A stretch of DNA of 64,000 bases. Source: JAGVYF01 sp041650315. Its GTDB lineage: Archaea > Nanobdellota > Nanobdellia > Woesearchaeales > JAGVYF01. The first letter of the stretch is position 1. Each line of letters starts with the position of its first letter. Both the position numbers and the translations under genes were made by a program. Under the pieces are notes generated by a model. It was given only the letters and a program-made list of their open reading frames with translations, was not told the origin of the DNA and searched no databases. This document shows, one piece after another, positions 59,801 through 62,800 of the stretch. The stretch covers positions 327,976 to 391,975 of the forward strand of contig JBAZLJ010000002.1 in assembly GCA_041650315.1 (NCBI GenBank), written 5' to 3'.

Positions 59801-62800
59801 AATTATATTTTGAATCGTTGCTGTATACAGCGCCAACAATTGTGCCGTCATTGCTGCCAACTGCATCTTTTACTTTACTGCCAGCACCTTCATCGAAGTG
59901 CCATAATGCTATTGGTGGATTTACTATTTCGCCGTACTTCATCTGCTCGTATTCCTGCTTGACTTCTGCGGAGGTTAATGAGCGGTTCCAGACCTTGACT
60001 TCGTCGATGGTGCCGTTGAAATATTTAATATTTGTTGCATGAGTAAGTCTCCCTATATAACCATTAACTGTATTTGTTCCTGATCCGCTATCATATATTT
60101 GAGAACAAAATGTTGTTGCTACTAATTGTCCATTAACATATAGCAAAAGATGAGTTATATTGAAAATGCCTATCGCATGATACCACATATTTGATACGAT
60201 TGATGAGCTATATTGTGCAGACACATAAGCACTCCCATTATATGCAGTCATTTTTAATACGCCAGTATCAACATAAATTCCCCCGGCAGTATAATATGTT
60301 GATGTATTTGCATTAGCATATCCCACCAACCCATATGTCCTAGAAATTGATGTCTCTATGGTCTTAAACCATGCTGAGAAAGTTATACCTGAAGCATTGT
60401 AATTGCCTAATCCCATTCCAGGTTTACGAATATCTATCTGAGAATTAGTTCCACCAAATGACTGCCCTTGTTGAATTTTACCAGATGTATTCGCGACATC
60501 TCCGGTAATTATCCCATTATAGCCTTTTCCGGAGCTATCTAACGCATTACCATCCAGTTTCCAATAGCCGACTAAAGAATTATCTCTCCATGCTTCTGTG
60601 CCGTTTAGATACCAAGTGTAAACAGACTTGTTCTGCGCATCTTGGTCTACGTCTGAGTAGTTCCACATCGCACTTGGGTATGATGTTGTGTAGAGTGCGT
60701 ATGGAGTGATGTTAACTCCGGTTACTGACGGATTGTGGTTGACTGTGAAATTCCCGCTGATGTTGATATTATTTCCCCATGTGTCATTCGCGTAGACTGT
60801 ATAATTGGTGATTCTTGCGAAGCTTTCATTCACTGGCAATTGGACGGACCAGATTGTGCCGCTGATTAATGATAAGAATCCTTGCCATAATATGTTGCCT
60901 GAACTTGCTATTGTTTGCCAGATGATTATCCATGCTCTGCTGATTGCTGAATCTGAACTGATGTTGATGTATAACGTTGCGTTCTCATCAGTTTCTGCTG
61001 GATTGGTTGCATCAATTGCTAATCCAGTTAAATCAGTAATATTAACTATTGTTATGTTAGGACTGATTACATCATAGACCATTAACGTTGTTGAATTCGA
61101 TTGGTTGCCGTAGACTAATCCGTTGTACGGAGTCACGCCGAATGTTATGTTCGTGCCAGGTGATTGGTAATAGTTCAAAGTTAGGTTAGGTATGGTGTGG
61201 TTTGTGGCTGTGTGATCAATCTGGCCGTAGAATGTCATATTGTACACATCGCTGACTTCTTGTGCACTTAATGATCTGTTCCATATCATGACTTCGTCGA
61301 TTATACCGTCCATCGCCTGAGCTGCTACACCTCCCGTAGGCAAACCTATAGTAACTGAATTAGAAGTTGGTTGAATAAGATTTACGTTGATAGTACTTGC
61401 ATTATTCACGTTAACTCCATCAATATATATCTTTAATCCACCTTCAATATTTGCATCAAATGTGAATAGTACATTATGCCAATTATTGTCGTTAACAGCA
61501 TTATTAGGGGCGGAAGTCCATGCAGTAGTATCACCATCATAAACCAATACTGACATTGTGTTTATGTTATTAATCTGAGAACCGCTCCCTACTATATCAT
61601 CTCTCCAGAATAAGAAAGGGGTAGTAGTACTATGACTGCCTTTTGCGATGATATCATTATCTTTGGTCAAATCATCAACTTTTATCCATGCCGAGATAGT
61701 CATTTCAGTCAAATTATCAATCGCATTAATATCGCCTGCATTGATTTTATCATTTAGACCGTCAAATGAATATGCCTGTTTTATTTTACCTGTAGTGTTA
61801 ACAACTTCGGAGGTTATGCCATTATTGCTTCCGGCAGAATCCAATGCGTTCTGATCAAATTTCCAATATCCAACCAATCTTTCTTTCATCACTCTTGTTC
61901 CGTTGATGTACCATTCATAGACTGACGCATTTTCTGGTTCATTATCTGTGTCTGAGTAATCCCATGTGCCTGCTATAGATGTGACTGTGTTGTTGATTGC
62001 TCTTGGCTTGATGGTGACGTTGTTTGCTGTTGGCGAAGTGTCTTGGACTGTTAGTTGTGTGGAGTTTACTGCGGTTCCGAATTGTGCGTTGTCGTTTGGT
62101 TCGATTTGCACTTTAACAGTCGAACCTTTGTTGATGGCGGATTCTTCGAGTGAATAGAGTGGGCGGGAGAGGTTGTAGAGATAGGAGATTTCTGTGGGTG
62201 ACAGCATTCTATTCCAGAAAGTGATCTCATCCATTGTGCCATTCATTGGAGCCGAAGCTGCAGAATCGCCGTATCCGCCTAAATATAAAACAGTCCCACT
62301 GATATGACCGCTACGCCCCGAGCTAATATTTCCAGTTACAACTAAGCTACCATTCATATAGATTAATGCACGAGTCATATTTGTAGCTAAGCAAAGATAT
62401 CTCCATGAATTACGGAGATCGCCTATATTACCTGATATAAGTACTGGCACCGAATTTGATCCATTATTTATATTAAATGTAAGTCCATAACCCATGGTAC
62501 TCTTCCAATAAAACAACCACCCTGTGCCGTTCGTATTATAGGGGTTGCCAGTGCCAGCCATTGTATATGCAGAGCCATTTCCTGCAAAATTTACCCAATT
62601 GCAGAAAGTAAAATCTGAATGAGAGAAATTTAATTGCGGAGTCATAGGGATTGATACCCAATCATCAACTCCATCCATTTTCAAAGCTGAATTGAATTTA
62701 GATGCATTAGTCCAATTAGCATGATAAGCCCTTGTTCCGTCATTGCTGCCGATTGCATCTTTCACTTTACTGCCTGCGCCTTCATCGAAGTGATATAATG